A stretch of 38,670 bases of DNA from Pelargonium nanum (Eukaryota; Streptophyta; Magnoliopsida; Geraniales; Geraniaceae), in the NCBI GenBank assembly GCA_036897485.1, contig JAYMTF010000355.1, forward strand, positions 1 to 38,670, in the 5' to 3' direction. This document shows positions 15,007 to 27,420 of this stretch, one piece after another. Numbering within the stretch: position 1 is the first letter of the stretch; the number at the start of each line of letters is the position of its first letter. The translations under genes were made by a program, and so were the position numbers. The notes below the pieces were generated by a model. It did no database searches. It was given only the letters and a program-made list of their open reading frames with translations, and was not told the origin of the DNA.

Positions 15007-16190
15007 AAGTGTTGAAAAGCCTACAAATAGTTTTTATATAGTGATTTTGTTATTGTAGTTCAATTTTGTGGGCATGTTTGATTTATGTAACTGAATGCAA
15101 GAAGATCAAGCATTGGAAAGAGCCTTCTTTTTTTTGCGGAACAATATATATATTTTTTACTGTGTACTATTCATTTAGCTTAGGTGCATCAGTGCATGCT
15201 CTGTAGGACTTGAAAGTTCATAGAAACTAGTAACACCACCAAGCTGAAATATCCAACTTTTAAACTGAACTCATGGATTTTGATTTGTATTTTCAAATTA
15301 CTCAATTAAATTAAAAGACATGAATTGAAATGTCAATTTCTGTGTCACAATTGCATAAATAATTCATGTAATTATATCCAAAATGAATGATATTCATTTA
15401 ATGCCATGGGAGAAGAGTCTTACTTAAATTAAAAATGATATTCATTTAGCTAAAGGGGAGGATTATTCAAATGCCTTTGGTTTGGTTCAAATTGACGTCA
15501 TGTCTCATTTATTTAAAATTATTAATGGTTGGTTTGATTTTCGTGGTTGTTATATTTATTTATGTTTTAGCTAAATCATTTGTTAGTTTTCTTTGGTTTA
15601 GCGTTGAGGTTGAGATTTCATGTCTGACATTTTCATTAAAATTTGTATTGATTTTCTTTTGATTTAGTATAAACTCCCTAGTTCCTTCCAAAAAAATGAA
15701 TGATAATCATGATGAGATATGATAAAAGAAAATGACCCCACAAATAATTCATTTAATGACTTTAAATTTAATTTACCAAACTGACACAATTGTATATACA
15801 CATTTGGTACTGACTGTTTGACATGTCGCCCAAAAACTTGGCTCACAAACAATTTTAAATTTTGTACTAAGTTGAAATCGGTACTGTTTTCGTAATTGTA
15901 ATCTATAAAAGGGAACAGAGATTAGCCACTAAAAACTAGATTGGTATTAATGGTTTTGCTATAATTTTCCTGAAGGTGACGACGATCGAGCATGAGTGGA
16001 GGTATGTGGAAACTAAAGTTTGGCGTTGAAATGATCAATAAAGAACTGAGAGTTGAAAAGCGTTAACAATCACTTAGGTCGCCAGATCTGGATCTTCGAA
16101 GAACATGAAAAAAAACAAGTCGTTATCAAAGAAATCATAAATCATTGACGATATTCGGAGGTCCTTCTCTCATAACCATTTCATCAAACA
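15007..16190. other. RIO2 3' flank, no gene recognised
   Basis: The first few hundred bases would hold the RIO2 3' UTR. The rest is AT-rich with recurring AATGATATTCATTTA motifs (for example near 15383 and 15435). I see no exon structure or intact element. Confidence 0.5.
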
Positions 16191-16800
16191 CACAGTGCCA
16201 ATCTTCTCATACGAATTCAGGTTTTGTTTTCTAAGGTAGCATCCGTATAATTTCTTTTTTAGTTTAATTAAAATAGTTAGAACTTATTTTCCTTACATTT
16301 AAATACCCAATTTTAAACCCTCAATTTGTTGGGGTCCACTCATTCTCATCATTTGAATAATTCAAAATTATAGGAATTGAAATAACACCTTAACAATGTT
16401 ATTTCAATTACTAAGATTTTGGATTTATTTAACTAATCTTAGGAAAAAGATTTTTTTTTTTAAATTACAAATATACTCTTCTAAAAAAAGTTTAACGAAC
16501 GCAACAATTACAATTTTATAATAACCAACTTGTCTTATTAAAATTTCTTCAATGAATGCTACCTGAACATTGATTTTATGAATTTCTTAGAGTTCAACTC
16601 ATCATTGATCACTTTTGCTCACCTATTTTTTTATTTTTTTATTTTGCTCATGGATCACTTTTCCTCGCAATTAGTATTTGAGGGTTGTAATTTGGAAAAA
16701 GTAAGTGTTGCTAGGCTCAGTGTTGCCTTCTCATACGAGTTCGAGTTTTTGTTTTCTTAGTTGTTATTGAACACTTTTGCTCATCTATTGTCTTGGAGAT
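16191..16800. repeat. Diverged direct duplication, one copy interrupted by a MITE
   Basis: The sequence at 16191-16234 recurs at 16716-16760, with a shared CTTCTCATACGA core followed by GTTTTGTTTTCT-like blocks. What follows the second copy (TTGAACACTTTTGCTCATCT) resembles what follows the MITE after the first (TTGATCACTTTTGCTCACCT near 16605). The simplest reading is an old tandem duplication with a MITE later inserted into one copy. Confidence 0.55.
16235..16563. mobile_element. Tourist-like MITE
   Basis: The left end is GGTAGCATCCGTATAATTTC and the inverted right end is GGTAGCATTCATTGAAGAAA. They are flanked by TAA (16232-16234) and TGA (16564-16566), an imperfect three-base duplication. 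The first eight TIR bases are identical and resemble the GGTAGYGT start of the other Tourist-like copies. Confidence 0.6.
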
Positions 16801-18640
16801 CTTAATTTATAGTATTGTTACATTTTCAAAGGTGTTTGGCCCGTTCTCAATTACAGATTATGGATAGTTCATCTCTGACCGTACAGCTGAAGGTTTAAAG
16901 GTATAACAAACAAACTGTAACGATGAGTTATGATGAAAAGAAAAGGGAAATGAGAAAGAAAAGTCAAACAAGGCTATCCACTAGATGTGAAGTAACAAAT
17001 TGTTATCTTTTCCTAGCAGGTAACTATTGATTATGTTCCATTAATCTTTTACTATTTTACTAGAAAAGTTATGGTTTAAAAGAAATTGATGTTTATGTTT
17101 TTGCTAGTATGGTCTTTATGAATAACTCTAGCTAGTTAGCTAATGGTAACTGCCCAAATGTTTCTCAGGCACGTTAGCAAGCAAGAAAGAAAAATAATAA
17201 ATATGAACAAAATGCACAAAGAGAGTTTTATTGCACAAAAGGATGTTTACGATGTTTTGGGCAAGTGAAACACTCACATATTTATACTATTGGCCTAGCA
17301 AATTTGATGGCTAAGATTAAAATTACATAAGCACTATCCATGACTAGAATTTCCTATCTAGATTATTCTACTATCTAAAGAGAAGTGTGCATAGTTCTAG
17401 ACATATCCTAAAGTTGCTGGAAATAAGAGGTGTCTATGTCTATAGATTCTTGCAAGTAAGATTTGGACTGTTTGGCCTTCATTTTTCATGCTATCTATTA
17501 CGATCATGACATTCGTATGTGCAAGTCTTACGTTTTTTCCAGCTATCCAAAATCTTTTTGGATTCATCCACATGTGCGGGTGTAGCTTTTTCGCCGTCCG
17601 GATAGAAATTTTGTGTCACGTAGATTTAGACCGTGACAATTCTATGTATGCATCACGGCGCACTTGTACACACATCCAAGTTTCAGCATGAGCCAACATA
17701 TTGAGAAGAAAAATAAGGCAAGCTATATGTAACCATTAGGTAATTAGATTAAGGCTTTCGCTGTTGGTGATATAATAGTAAGTAACCATTGCTTAGTTTC
17801 TTGCCAACGAGGAGGGTCACTAGTTCTGAAACCTTAACTTTGCCAAGTTCAATCTTGGGATGATTTTTTTTATCACATATAAGAGACATTATTATGTGAT
17901 TCTGTGAGTATTTCACTAAAATTCTACTATTTTCTTTTTTAATAACTTCACAGAACTCACGTGATGGCTTCACCTCAGTACGAGTCTCGATTGTTACGTT
18001 TGTTAATAAAAAAAATTGTGGTAGCTTAGCGCCACTGGCTGGAGGTAATTAAGTAACTTTAATCACCTAGGCCTTCTAATGTTCTACACAGATAATTTGT
18101 CTTGAAAGTGTCAAAATAAAATCTATGAAACTTGATACTATAGTGCTGCTCTTTGTTAAAATCATACTATTACATTTTTTTCTTCTAAATATTTAATGTA
18201 TTATGTTTATAAATGAATCTAAGATCTTGCATCTTAAATTCAACACATAATCGAAACATGAACTATGAGAATCTCATTCTGGTACAAATTCTTTAAATGT
18301 AAGTAACTATATCATCTATTCATGCAACAAGTCTTCACTTTATTTTTATAATTATTTGTATATTCTACTTGACAATAATTTCCTAGAAAAATAAGTATCT
18401 ACATAATGATTCGAGCAGAAAACGAACTTCTCATTCTATCGTGTAGCTTACAGACCAAGTATCCTTCATTTGAATAAATAAATAACAACAAAAAGAGAGA
18501 AAAAGAGACAGTTTAATGAATTTTGCAAGCTTCTACGTCTTATTAAGCTTTGAAAGAAATTTTTATGAAATGAATAACTCCAATTTTCTAAGAATCTCCG
18601 AACCTGGTAGTAGTATAGATAGATGGAGCAGCTTATAATT
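16801..18640. other. Intergenic region without recognised genes
   Basis: AT-rich sequence downstream of the SRF gene on its strand. A short match to the Tourist-like interior (CGAAACATGAACTATGAGAATCTCATT) lies near 18251-18280 and is probably an element remnant. The stretch at 17160-17700 has a slightly different composition but no terminal repeats or domains that I can name. Confidence 0.4.
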
Positions 18641-18701
18641 AAAAGAATACCCGCACGCGAAAGAAATGAGCTCTCGTGGATCTTCGAATTCTGATGGACA
18701 A

Positions 18702-21700
18702 TTATTCATCTTGTACCCTGTTTGTGCAAATCGAACATGTTAGTTATCAAAATCGTTCCTCTTCGCGCCTCTCTTATTATATAGGGTTTGAGCTTTGGAC
18801 TTACCGCACCAAAGCCTGGACTACTTCTGACATAGGTGGCCGAGATTTGGGCTCCGCCTAAAATTAAGACGGGTAGAGGGCATAGGTTAGCATTGATTCA
18901 ACCACTACGATTGCGTTGATTGATCCAATAGTTCAGAAAGATTAGAGACTAAAATGATTTTTCCGTGTAAAAAGTTTGAAGTGATTGATGAAGACGTTTG
19001 TAAAACACTAAAAGTGACCTCGATGACAAGAAAATCAGACGGCAAAAATTGGACGTCACATCAGCTACATGAAAAAACGCATGTGAATAAAGTTTAAACG
19101 CATGTAAACATGTGACTAGTGTTTTATGTGGATGTTGCCACATTATTTACAAGAGAAAACACATGTGATTAGAGTACATATACTAATTCGTTCCAAATAC
19201 TTTTGCATACCATGGACTGTCATTTCTTTTAGAGTTAGTATCTATCAAACTTTTTCTTAAACTTTGGACGAGGTCAAATTGTAGTTTTACACCCCTGTGA
19301 AGTTTCTAGAAATGATTCAATATTTTCCAAATGTCAGAGCCGATTTTTCCTTTTCTTTTGTTCTGAAAAATTACTCGTACTAGACCAAAATTTTGAAGAA
19401 AAGAAGAAAGATCATAAAGAAGAAGAATGAGAGCTAGGCTAACTAAATTAGGAGAAGAAGACAGTGAGAGAAATTAGGAGAAAGAAAAAGAAAGGAAATC
19501 CAAAATTTGACTCTAATCTAAAGAGGTTTGAAAAAATTTCGCCTACTAAAAAAATCAGGTTAGAGACTGAATCTAGAAACGTTTTACCCAAGATTAAGTA
19601 ATTGGATCAAACTTTCCTTCATGTGAATGCTTTGCACTTTTATTTTATACTGTATGAATCATTAGTTCCTATTCTATCATTGATCAGAAGACTTAGAATT
19701 GGTTCTCACCTTTACACAAAGGGCAATGACATCGGCAAATCGAGAGAGTGCCTGTGGTGGATATAGTCCTCGTAAAGCTGGATCCGCCATTCTTTCCAGT
19801 GCATCAATGTCATGGAGTTGTGGGGTTGCCCATCGGACCAAGCATTGTTCGGCACTTGGTTTTGAACTGAAATGTAAATAAAAGTTTAATAACAAAGTAA
19901 ATGGATACAAAGACTGCAGATGAGTGTGTTTGGTGAAAAAACAAAGAAGAGAATAAAACAGAGCCACCAACATAACATACCTGTCAAGTGGTTTGCGGCC
20001 CGTTAGTAACTCCAGCATGACAACCCCATAACTGTAAACGTCACTCTTTGATGAATAGGCCGAAGGTTCTGTGCATTCTGGAGCATTGTATCCAGCTCCA
20101 AGGTTTTGGCTTGTCCTCTGGGACATAAATTTTTATATACAAAGATTGAATTTCAAAGAAGAATAGATTAATGTGTAATGTGTTGATCTAGCAAATTAGA
20201 GAGTAATAGTCTCAATACTAAGTACGAACAAAAACAAACACGGGCCTCATAACATTCAATTAAGTTACTTGGCAATTAGATAAAACACACTTATTGGAAC
20301 AAAAATGCTAGAGAAATAGGACATTTATTTCTACTCCCTCTGTCCCAAAATGAGGGTCTATTTTTCTTTTTTGGCCGGTTAGTTATGCATATGCATTACC
20401 AAAATACCCCTAATATGAGTTAGATAAAAACCCTGCAAGAAAAATATGTGAGGGTATAATGGAGAAAATGCATCCCTAACTAATATGACAAAAAATGAGA
20501 AAGTGCTCAATCATTTTCTTTTTGGAACGGAGGGAGTAATATTTTGTTGTTTACTTCTTACATGAGTTTCCTCTAAAATGAACATCAACTTTTTGATCCC
20601 TCCCCCTACTATTAGCCGAGGGAGTGAGGGGCTAAAAAAAATATACCTGAACTTTTTAGTCATCAACATATCACTAAACCTACCATTACCGATCAAATTC
20701 AAATTATATTTTCACTCCATTGGTTGACCTACGTAACATTATAAATCATGACAGATTTTGCCCGAATTATGTCTACAAATGATGAGATTGATGTGTAGTG
20801 AGAAATAGTAACCTGATGAAAAGTCGCCAAGCCGCAATCCGAGAGATGAGGATTGAGGTCAATGTCAAGCAAGATATTAGGTGACTTGAGATTCTTGTGG
20901 ATTACAGGTGGAGAACAGACTTCATGAAGGTATCTGAACATGGGAACGTTAATCTAACTGTTAATTCATGCAGCCAATAAATTATGTGCAGAGAGGGTTT
21001 AAATTTCTAAACAAACATGTTAATAAGTCTAGGATAAAGACGAACTGACAAGGCAATAGCAGAGCATCTATTGGCACATGAACTACAAGCGGGAAAAAAA
21101 AAGAAAGATTCCGACCACATAGTATTGTTAATGTGTCATATTATGTTCATTGAAGTAGTATGTAGTGTTGACTTACTCAACAGCGCGGGCCGTGCCCAAG
21201 GCAATTCTGACTCTGGTGTTCCAAGTGAGCGGTTTACTATAGTCATCTGACATGTGTAAGAACTCGTGAAGTGAGCCATTCGCGAAATAATCGTAAATTA
21301 ACAGGTTATGCTGTTGTTCTGAACAGTAACCAATAAGTTCTGCAATGTTTGCGTGGCGAAGCTTTGAAATGTTTGTAACAATATTTGAAAACTCTTCTCC
21401 ATGATAAAAGAGAGAGGATTCAATCTTTTTCACTGCCAAAATCTGACAAATAAAATATGTTAGTAGTGTTTATTCATCATTCTATTGTTGAGGAGAAATA
21501 GGTCAGAGAGCATGCAAAGAAATACGAACAATTTTCAAGTGCAAAAGCCCATGAATAAGCAGATCATAAGTAAGTGCTTAGATGTTAGTATTTAAGTGCT
21601 CTTAAAGGGAAACTTTATCAAATTTACAACTAATGTAATATTTATCTACCAAGAGTAGCCAATTTGGACCCGCAACCGAAACCCGGCCCACATAAAATAG

Positions 21701-24700
21701 ACCCAATCAATTTTTGGGTTAGGTTAGCCGGGTTTGCCATGAGAACCCTTGCAACTATTGTTGGTTGGGATCGAGTTAGGCCTTTTCAACCCGAAACCTA
21801 AATTGCTAGCCACTATTGTAAAATTTCTCCCTTACGCAAGCCTTAACTCCAAAAACATGTAAGTGGCAGTCCAGTCTTTACAACCAATTTATGCTAGGGA
21901 TCCCATCTAGGAGATCCCCTCCATATGCCTAAATAATGGCTTTATTTCAATAAACAAGCAGGGGTACGAGGAAGTTTCAATGAACTTATTAGAAAAGTAA
22001 TGTAAAACCGAAGTACAGAACCAAATGACTAAAGGCAAAAATGTTAAAAGTGAATGTCTCAATGAATCCCTTATCCTCCTGTTTCCAGCTCTTGCATATC
22101 TATGTGACAAAAGGTTTAAGATCGGTAAAACAGAAAGTATCAAATAATGAATAATTAAGCAACGCATACCTTTCCATCAGCATATTTAGCCTTGAAAACA
22201 CTTCCAATGGATCCCTCACCAAGGAGGCAGCCCATAGCAAAGTTACCAGTAGCTGTCTTCAAATCTGCCAAAGAGTAAGATATGGCACGGAAGGAGGCGC
22301 TTTTTTTGGCACTTGTGGGGGTTGAAAGCTCAGTTTCAGTCAACGCTTGCATTCGATCAGAGAAAGTAGGCTTGTAACCGATTGAAGGAGATTTTTGTAA
22401 AGCCTTTATGTCAATTGAAGCTGATGAATCTGGTAACTTCTGATCTGTAACCACCATATATCATCGAATTAATAAGACCGAAGTGATGTTTTCTTCGTCA
22501 AATCCATTAGTAGGACAATTACTGTGAGAAAATTAATATAGGTTCCCATGCTGAAAGAAGGTTTAGAAATATTTGAATGTTAATAACCACATAATTCTTG
22601 GTGACAAGTTTTCCAAAGGTGCTAAGAATTTATGCCAAATCAGAATTTCACTGCTCATATTTTAACAAGATGAGTGACATCTACTGAAACTCAGCTGACA
22701 ATTAAGGAACCTACATGTTCATTGACACACATCTTTTGTGGATAAGAAATGCTCTGTGATCAGTTTATTCATCTATTTTATAAACCAATACCTTACTACA
22801 AGTTAAGGTAAGCAGAATTCACTTTTCCACTTATTCAGAAACTAATAACCTACAAGCAACAATGTGATAGCAAATTTAGCTATCTCCCAGCAATAAGATA
22901 TAATTATATTACCTTTTGCATCTTTGCGCGCATCGTCATGCGATAATTCCTGCGATCCAATGCCTGTAAATGACTTATGGGGGTTATTCATCTCTTCATC
23001 AAGGAAATGTGAAGAAGGTGTAGACCGCCGTCTTGTACATATAGCAATTACAATAATAAGTGCCACTAGTACAGCAATAACTATCCCAGCTATAACCAAT
23101 CCTTTCACAACCGAAGACTTTAGACCTCCTCCTCCTTCTTCTTCACCACTTTTGGGTCTGGGAGGAGGACGGAATCCAGGAGGGGGAGGAGGAGCTGTTC
23201 CAGTTGACCAAGAATTTCCTTCGGTGCTTCAGGACAAATAATTGTGAAGTCAGAGAAACAGCTTTACATTAAGCAGTGTATCTTTGTGTGAATACAATTT
23301 CGATAGGAACTCACTCTAAGATCTCTATATCTTTCAACTCGTTAGGTATCCAGCCAGTAAATTTGTTGTTCGCAACATTCCTGTCAGCAGCATATATTAA
23401 CCAAAGTGACATAATATTTAACTGCATTGATTTTCCTGTTCTCTTCATTGAGGAGTTGGGAAAAGGTAACAATTAAACCAAGTCACAGAAAACATGAATG
23501 GGGTGCTAGTTTTTCTAGAGTAGTTTGAATGAAGATCATTATTCAATATTTTTAAGCTGCCAGAGCTCCACTTACAATTCAGTAAGGGGAAGGTACGCAA
23601 GGACATTTATTGAACCAGTAAATTGATTATCTTGCAAATGCCTGTATGAAGCCAAAAGATAGTTAGCAATAAAAAAAAAACAAAACAAAAGAAAAACATA
23701 CAAAAGATTTACTCCCTCTGTTCAAAATAATTGACCACTTTCCATTCTTTGTGTAGATTAAGGATGAGTTAGTTAGAGTGAGGTTTTTCTCCCCTTATAC
23801 CCCTATTTGCCCTTGTTGTAACGAACTCAAGGGGTTCTAACCAACTTTTTATAAGGATATTATTGACAATTCATGCATAACTAACTAACCAAAAGAGTGG
23901 ACAATTACTTTGGGAAGGAGGGAGTAAGTGTCAAAGTGTTTGATTCTTACAATGTGTTGAGGTTTGTTTTTGCAAGACTTTGAGGCAAGTTGCCGGTCAG
24001 TTTGTTTGAGGAGAGATCGCTGCATGTTCTCCATAAGTCAGTCAACAATTCAACTTTCAATTATGTAAATGTACATCAATTCCACAAAACAGGTCACAAA
24101 AAGGGAACAATAGATCTCATTCTCTAACAAGCCAAGTTATGAGAGCATGCCAAATAGGAAAAGGAACAAAAAGAATAGACTTTCTCTGCTATATTCGTAT
24201 TTCATAGTACTTACAGATCAGTGAGTTTAGTAAGTTTTCCAAACATATCATTTAACTGTCCATTCAGCTTATTCTGACTAAGATTTCTGCACCCAAAAAC
24301 AAATGTTAAAAATTGGGAACAACTGGAGGTGAAGGTCAGTCCACAAAAATAAGGGAAGTTGCTTACATTTTTTTGAGGTTGTGCATCTGAGAAAGTGAAT
24401 TAGGCACACTACCAGTGAATTGATTATCAGAAAAATCACTGCACATCATCAGTGAATAAGATTATTATGACGGGCAAGTATCTGCTGTGCTGATAAAAAT
24501 AATTGGAGAATATCATAGTGACAAGAATGAGCTAGTGGTGAAAATCTCTTCATAAAAGAGTGTTATCTAGAAGATATTTGGCAGTTAGATAATGCCACTT
24601 CATAAAAACTAGAAAATCTCTTCATATCCAGCTAGTGGTGAAAATCTCTTCATAAAAACTAACTAGAAATATGGATACATATATTATAAACACCAGAGAG

Positions 24701-26061
24701 GAACAGTATGATCTACTAATAATATCCAGCTATTAGACTTACATGTTAACTAAATTAGGAGGAAGGTTATATGGTATGCTATCCTTGAAATTGTTCTTGC
24801 TCAAGTCACTGCACCACAAGCAAACACACTGCTTAAGCTAATTTCACTTTTGGAAAATAAACAGATTATAACAAAAATGTATAATCAAAACAAAGCCTCA
24901 CAACTCAGTGAGTGATTTCATATTTGCTAGCTGGTAGCCTAATTGTCCAGAAAGCCCAAGGCCAGATAAATTTCTGCAATTGTTTAAGAAAAAAAGAATA
25001 TGCTAGTTAACATAAGCTTTTGGCGCTGAACAGATCCAGACAAATGCAAGTACCAAGATATATGAAACAAAGATAACAACATTTTAGTTACAGAAGAGCC
25101 TGAGCATTCAATTCCTTCCCAGGAATCACCACAAGGGTCGCCCCCACTGGCTTTCCAATTAGTCAGTTTCGAAGGAGAATTTAAGCTGGTAAACATCACG
25201 TTCAGGGCAGAGACTGCAAAATACATTTTATAATACTCAGGATCTAGAACTGTGATGCGAGAAAAAAAAAATATTAATCTCGGTAAGCAAATTAAGATAT
25301 GAGATTGTGACATGAAACTTGCATAACTTAGAAGGTTTAGGCACCTTTCCACACAAGCAATGGAAGCTTCAAGCTCGTTGATAAATCATGCATAGTTTTC
25401 ATACAACTCAAACCACATAGGCTGTAAATCTAGGAGCATATGAATCCTACGTCACACTAATTTGAATAACACTGTGAGCTCGTGTTGCTTATCAATGACT
25501 ACATCATTCAATGACTTTTTACACAATGCAGTTTGTTTGTTATGCAATAAAAATTGAAATCAAACCAAATCAAAGCTCAAGTGAGAACAATATGTGTTGT
25601 AATTAGTTTGATCACCAAAAGCTAGAACATAGCATTCTCTTTGTATCATCCTATACCGAGCCTACTTGTTCGTAGGACTTGAATATGCTGTTGATACGAT
25701 TAGCAACAAGAAATATATTTCTAAAACAATACACAACAGGCTAAGAACAATTTCTATTTCTATTTCACCGAATTGTTATAACATGATACCGTTCAAAATT
25801 TGAATTAATTCAGATCAGAAAGTTGATTTCAACGTAAAATGACGAGATCAACAAAAAGTTGCAGAAACACAAACAGAAATTCAAAAAACAAATATCAATA
25901 CCGTCCTGAGAAGCAGTCTTGGAGTGAACGGAGGCTGGGAGTACGGAAACGAAAACGATCCAGATCGTGAGAAAAGAGCGGTAAAGAGACAAACCGGCAA
26001 TGTTGTGGTACATCTTCCAGAGGAAATTGTAGAGGAGAAGACGAGCATTTGGATCCGCCAT
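18702..26061 (-). CDS. SRF: STRUBBELIG-receptor family LRR receptor-like kinase (SRF6/7-like)
   Basis: Predicted 704-residue membrane protein. Exons: 26061-25902, 25213-25081, 24973-24902, 24808-24743, 24438-24367, 24286-24215, 24019-23951, 23641-23576, 23380-23315, 23226-22913, 22444-22170, 21442-21177, 20933-20813, 20117-19981, 19866-19710, 18857-18805, 18717-18702. It has a hydrophobic N-terminal signal, an LRR N-cap ([19 protein letters not shown]), about six LRRs on near 24-codon exons, a Pro-rich stretch ([15 protein letters not shown]), a membrane helix at about 301-321 with CTRRR stop-transfer, and a kinase domain. The P-loop (GEGSIG, 439-444) and Lys460 are present, but the catalytic loop reads HKN (556-558) and DFG is DCG (576-578). 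This predicts weak or no catalysis, in keeping with the atypical kinase reported for STRUBBELIG. The last exon adds only VQDE after VVQALVR. Confidence 0.92.
20334..20536. mobile_element. Stowaway-like MITE in SRF intron 13
   Basis: The left end CTCCCTCTGTCCCAAAATGA and the inverted right end CTCCCTCCGTTCCAAAAAGA form TIRs flanked by TA (20332-20333 and 20537-20538). TIRs beginning CTCCCTC with a TA duplication are the mark of Tc1/mariner-derived Stowaway elements. It is 203 bp and noncoding. Confidence 0.85.
21651..21815. mobile_element. hAT-like MITE, degenerate, in SRF intron 11
   Basis: The left end AAGAGTAGCCAATTTGG and the inverted right end TAGTGGCTAGCAATTTAGG resemble the TAGRGYTGGCAA termini of the other copies. 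The interior shares GACCC, GGGTTAGGTTAGC and CGAGTTAGGCCTTTT blocks with them. Target duplication is not recognisable. Confidence 0.6.
23712..23924. mobile_element. Stowaway-like MITE in SRF intron 7
   Basis: The left end CTCCCTCTGTTCAAAATAAT and the inverted right end CTCCCTCCTTCCCAAAGTAA are flanked by TA (23710-23711 and 23925-23926). An inverted GTTAGTTA/TAACTAAC pair lies inside. The element makes up 213 of the 309 bases of the intron. Confidence 0.85.
24531..24660. repeat. 100-bp-spaced direct repeat in SRF intron 4
   Basis: GCTAGTGGTGAAAATCTCTT plus CATAAAAG begins at 24531 and CATAAAAA-ended again at 24631, an exact 100-bp offset. A third partial match (AGAAAATCTCTTCATA) starts at 24611. 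This is a small local duplication. Confidence 0.85.
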
Positions 26062-26400
26062 GGCCAAATCAATCTCTCCAGAGAAAGACGGAGGAGGAGA
26101 AGAGGAGGCGATTTATCGCTATTTTCCGATTTCGAAAACAATCAAAAAACAAAAACAAAAACGGAGCTCTCGCTGTCGCTGTTGCTGTGGCTGGTGCCGT
26201 GGCTGGTGTTGGTGTTTGGAGTTGAAGAATGGTTGGGGAAAATGAGGAGAGAGAGAGAGAGCTTGGGACAGCTGAGAGAAGAGGAAGAGAAAGAGACAGA
26301 GGTAAAAGAGAGAGAGACATATTGTTGTTGTTGTTGTTGCAGAGACTAGAGAGAGAGAGAAAGGAGCGAAAGGTGAGGAGCAAATGACTGAAGCACAATG
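26062..26400 (-). promoter_or_regulatory. SRF 5' leader with pyrimidine-rich microsatellites
   Basis: On the gene strand this stretch is full of CT tracts (complement of 26245-26360) and an (AAC)n run (complement of TTG repeats at 26321-26338). CT-rich leaders and Y-patches are common near plant transcription starts. No clear TATA box is chosen. Confidence 0.4.
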
Positions 26401-26459
26401 TTTTGCGCCTTTGTATTGTCCTGCAAGCAACTGCCACAGTGCTTGCTTGCCTGCCACCT

Positions 26460-27400
26460 CATCAACTACTCACTTCCAATTATTTAATTTTAAATTAACC
26501 AACTCCAATTTATGGCAAATCATAGTATTTATTAGTAATATATATATTCTATTATCTACATGTCTACAACCATAGGCATCTAGAAAGGGGGAGTAATGTT
26601 TTCTTGTCCTAATGTTATTTTCTTTCATGGTCAATAAAATACAATCGATAATTTAACTGAATTATGAAGAAGAGACAGAATTATAAATATACATATTGTA
26701 AGTATTCATTTTAAAAGTCGTTTTAGATTTTAAGATATTGATGCATACATTGTCGTTTATAGTATAGTGTCATTTTGAGGGAGGAAAATGAATAAATCTG
26801 AGAGCTCTAACATTTTATGAGAAGAAAAAGAGATATTACAACTAAATACTTTATGCTTATCGTTCTTTTCATAAATATGATACTTGTAAATTTTATTTTG
26901 TCAATTAGATTTAACTTATCTTCTCTCGAGCTCAAAAAAAAAAAACTTACCTTCTCTCAATCGGTGTGTATAACACAGGATCCATTTTCTTTTTCTTCCA
27001 AAATAGTTATTTTTTATCATTGTTGTCATCATAAATCTTATGTTTGTTGAAATGAAAATTTGAAAAAACAAAAATAGGAAAAAAAAAAAAATAGATAGAT
27101 AAACAAACTTGTAAAGAGATCATGAATAAATTACAAAGAGACCATTAAAACAAGTTGGCTCCAATCATTTAACTTTGATACAAGATAATAGTAAAATTAT
27201 TCCTAATATACTGTATATGTATTTGAAGTCAAGTGAAACACTTGTGATGTTATTTATGGATGGAGGGAGAATAGGAAACAAAAAACTATTTGGACAAGAA
27301 AGCAAAGCTATACAAGTTTTAGTCAAGTAACATCAAACACAGACACTACAGTTCAATGAGTTGCTACTACCAAGTAACCAAAACTACATTTGGTAATGCA
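26460..27400. other. Intergenic spacer between SRF and the START gene
   Basis: Strongly AT-rich with homopolymer A runs near 26930 and 27080. No exon-like segments, terminal repeats or RNA genes were recognised. Confidence 0.5.
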
Positions 27401-27420
27401 ACAAAACAAGCATCTGTGAC

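Noticed and set aside
17160..17700. Possible solo LTR or other retroelement
   Set aside because: Composition changes slightly, but I found no paired termini, target duplication or coding domain.
25924..26457. Open frames of Arg/Glu/Lys or Leu/Ser-rich peptides on both strands around the SRF leader
   Set aside because: They come from GA/CT microsatellites and the antisense of SRF exon 1.
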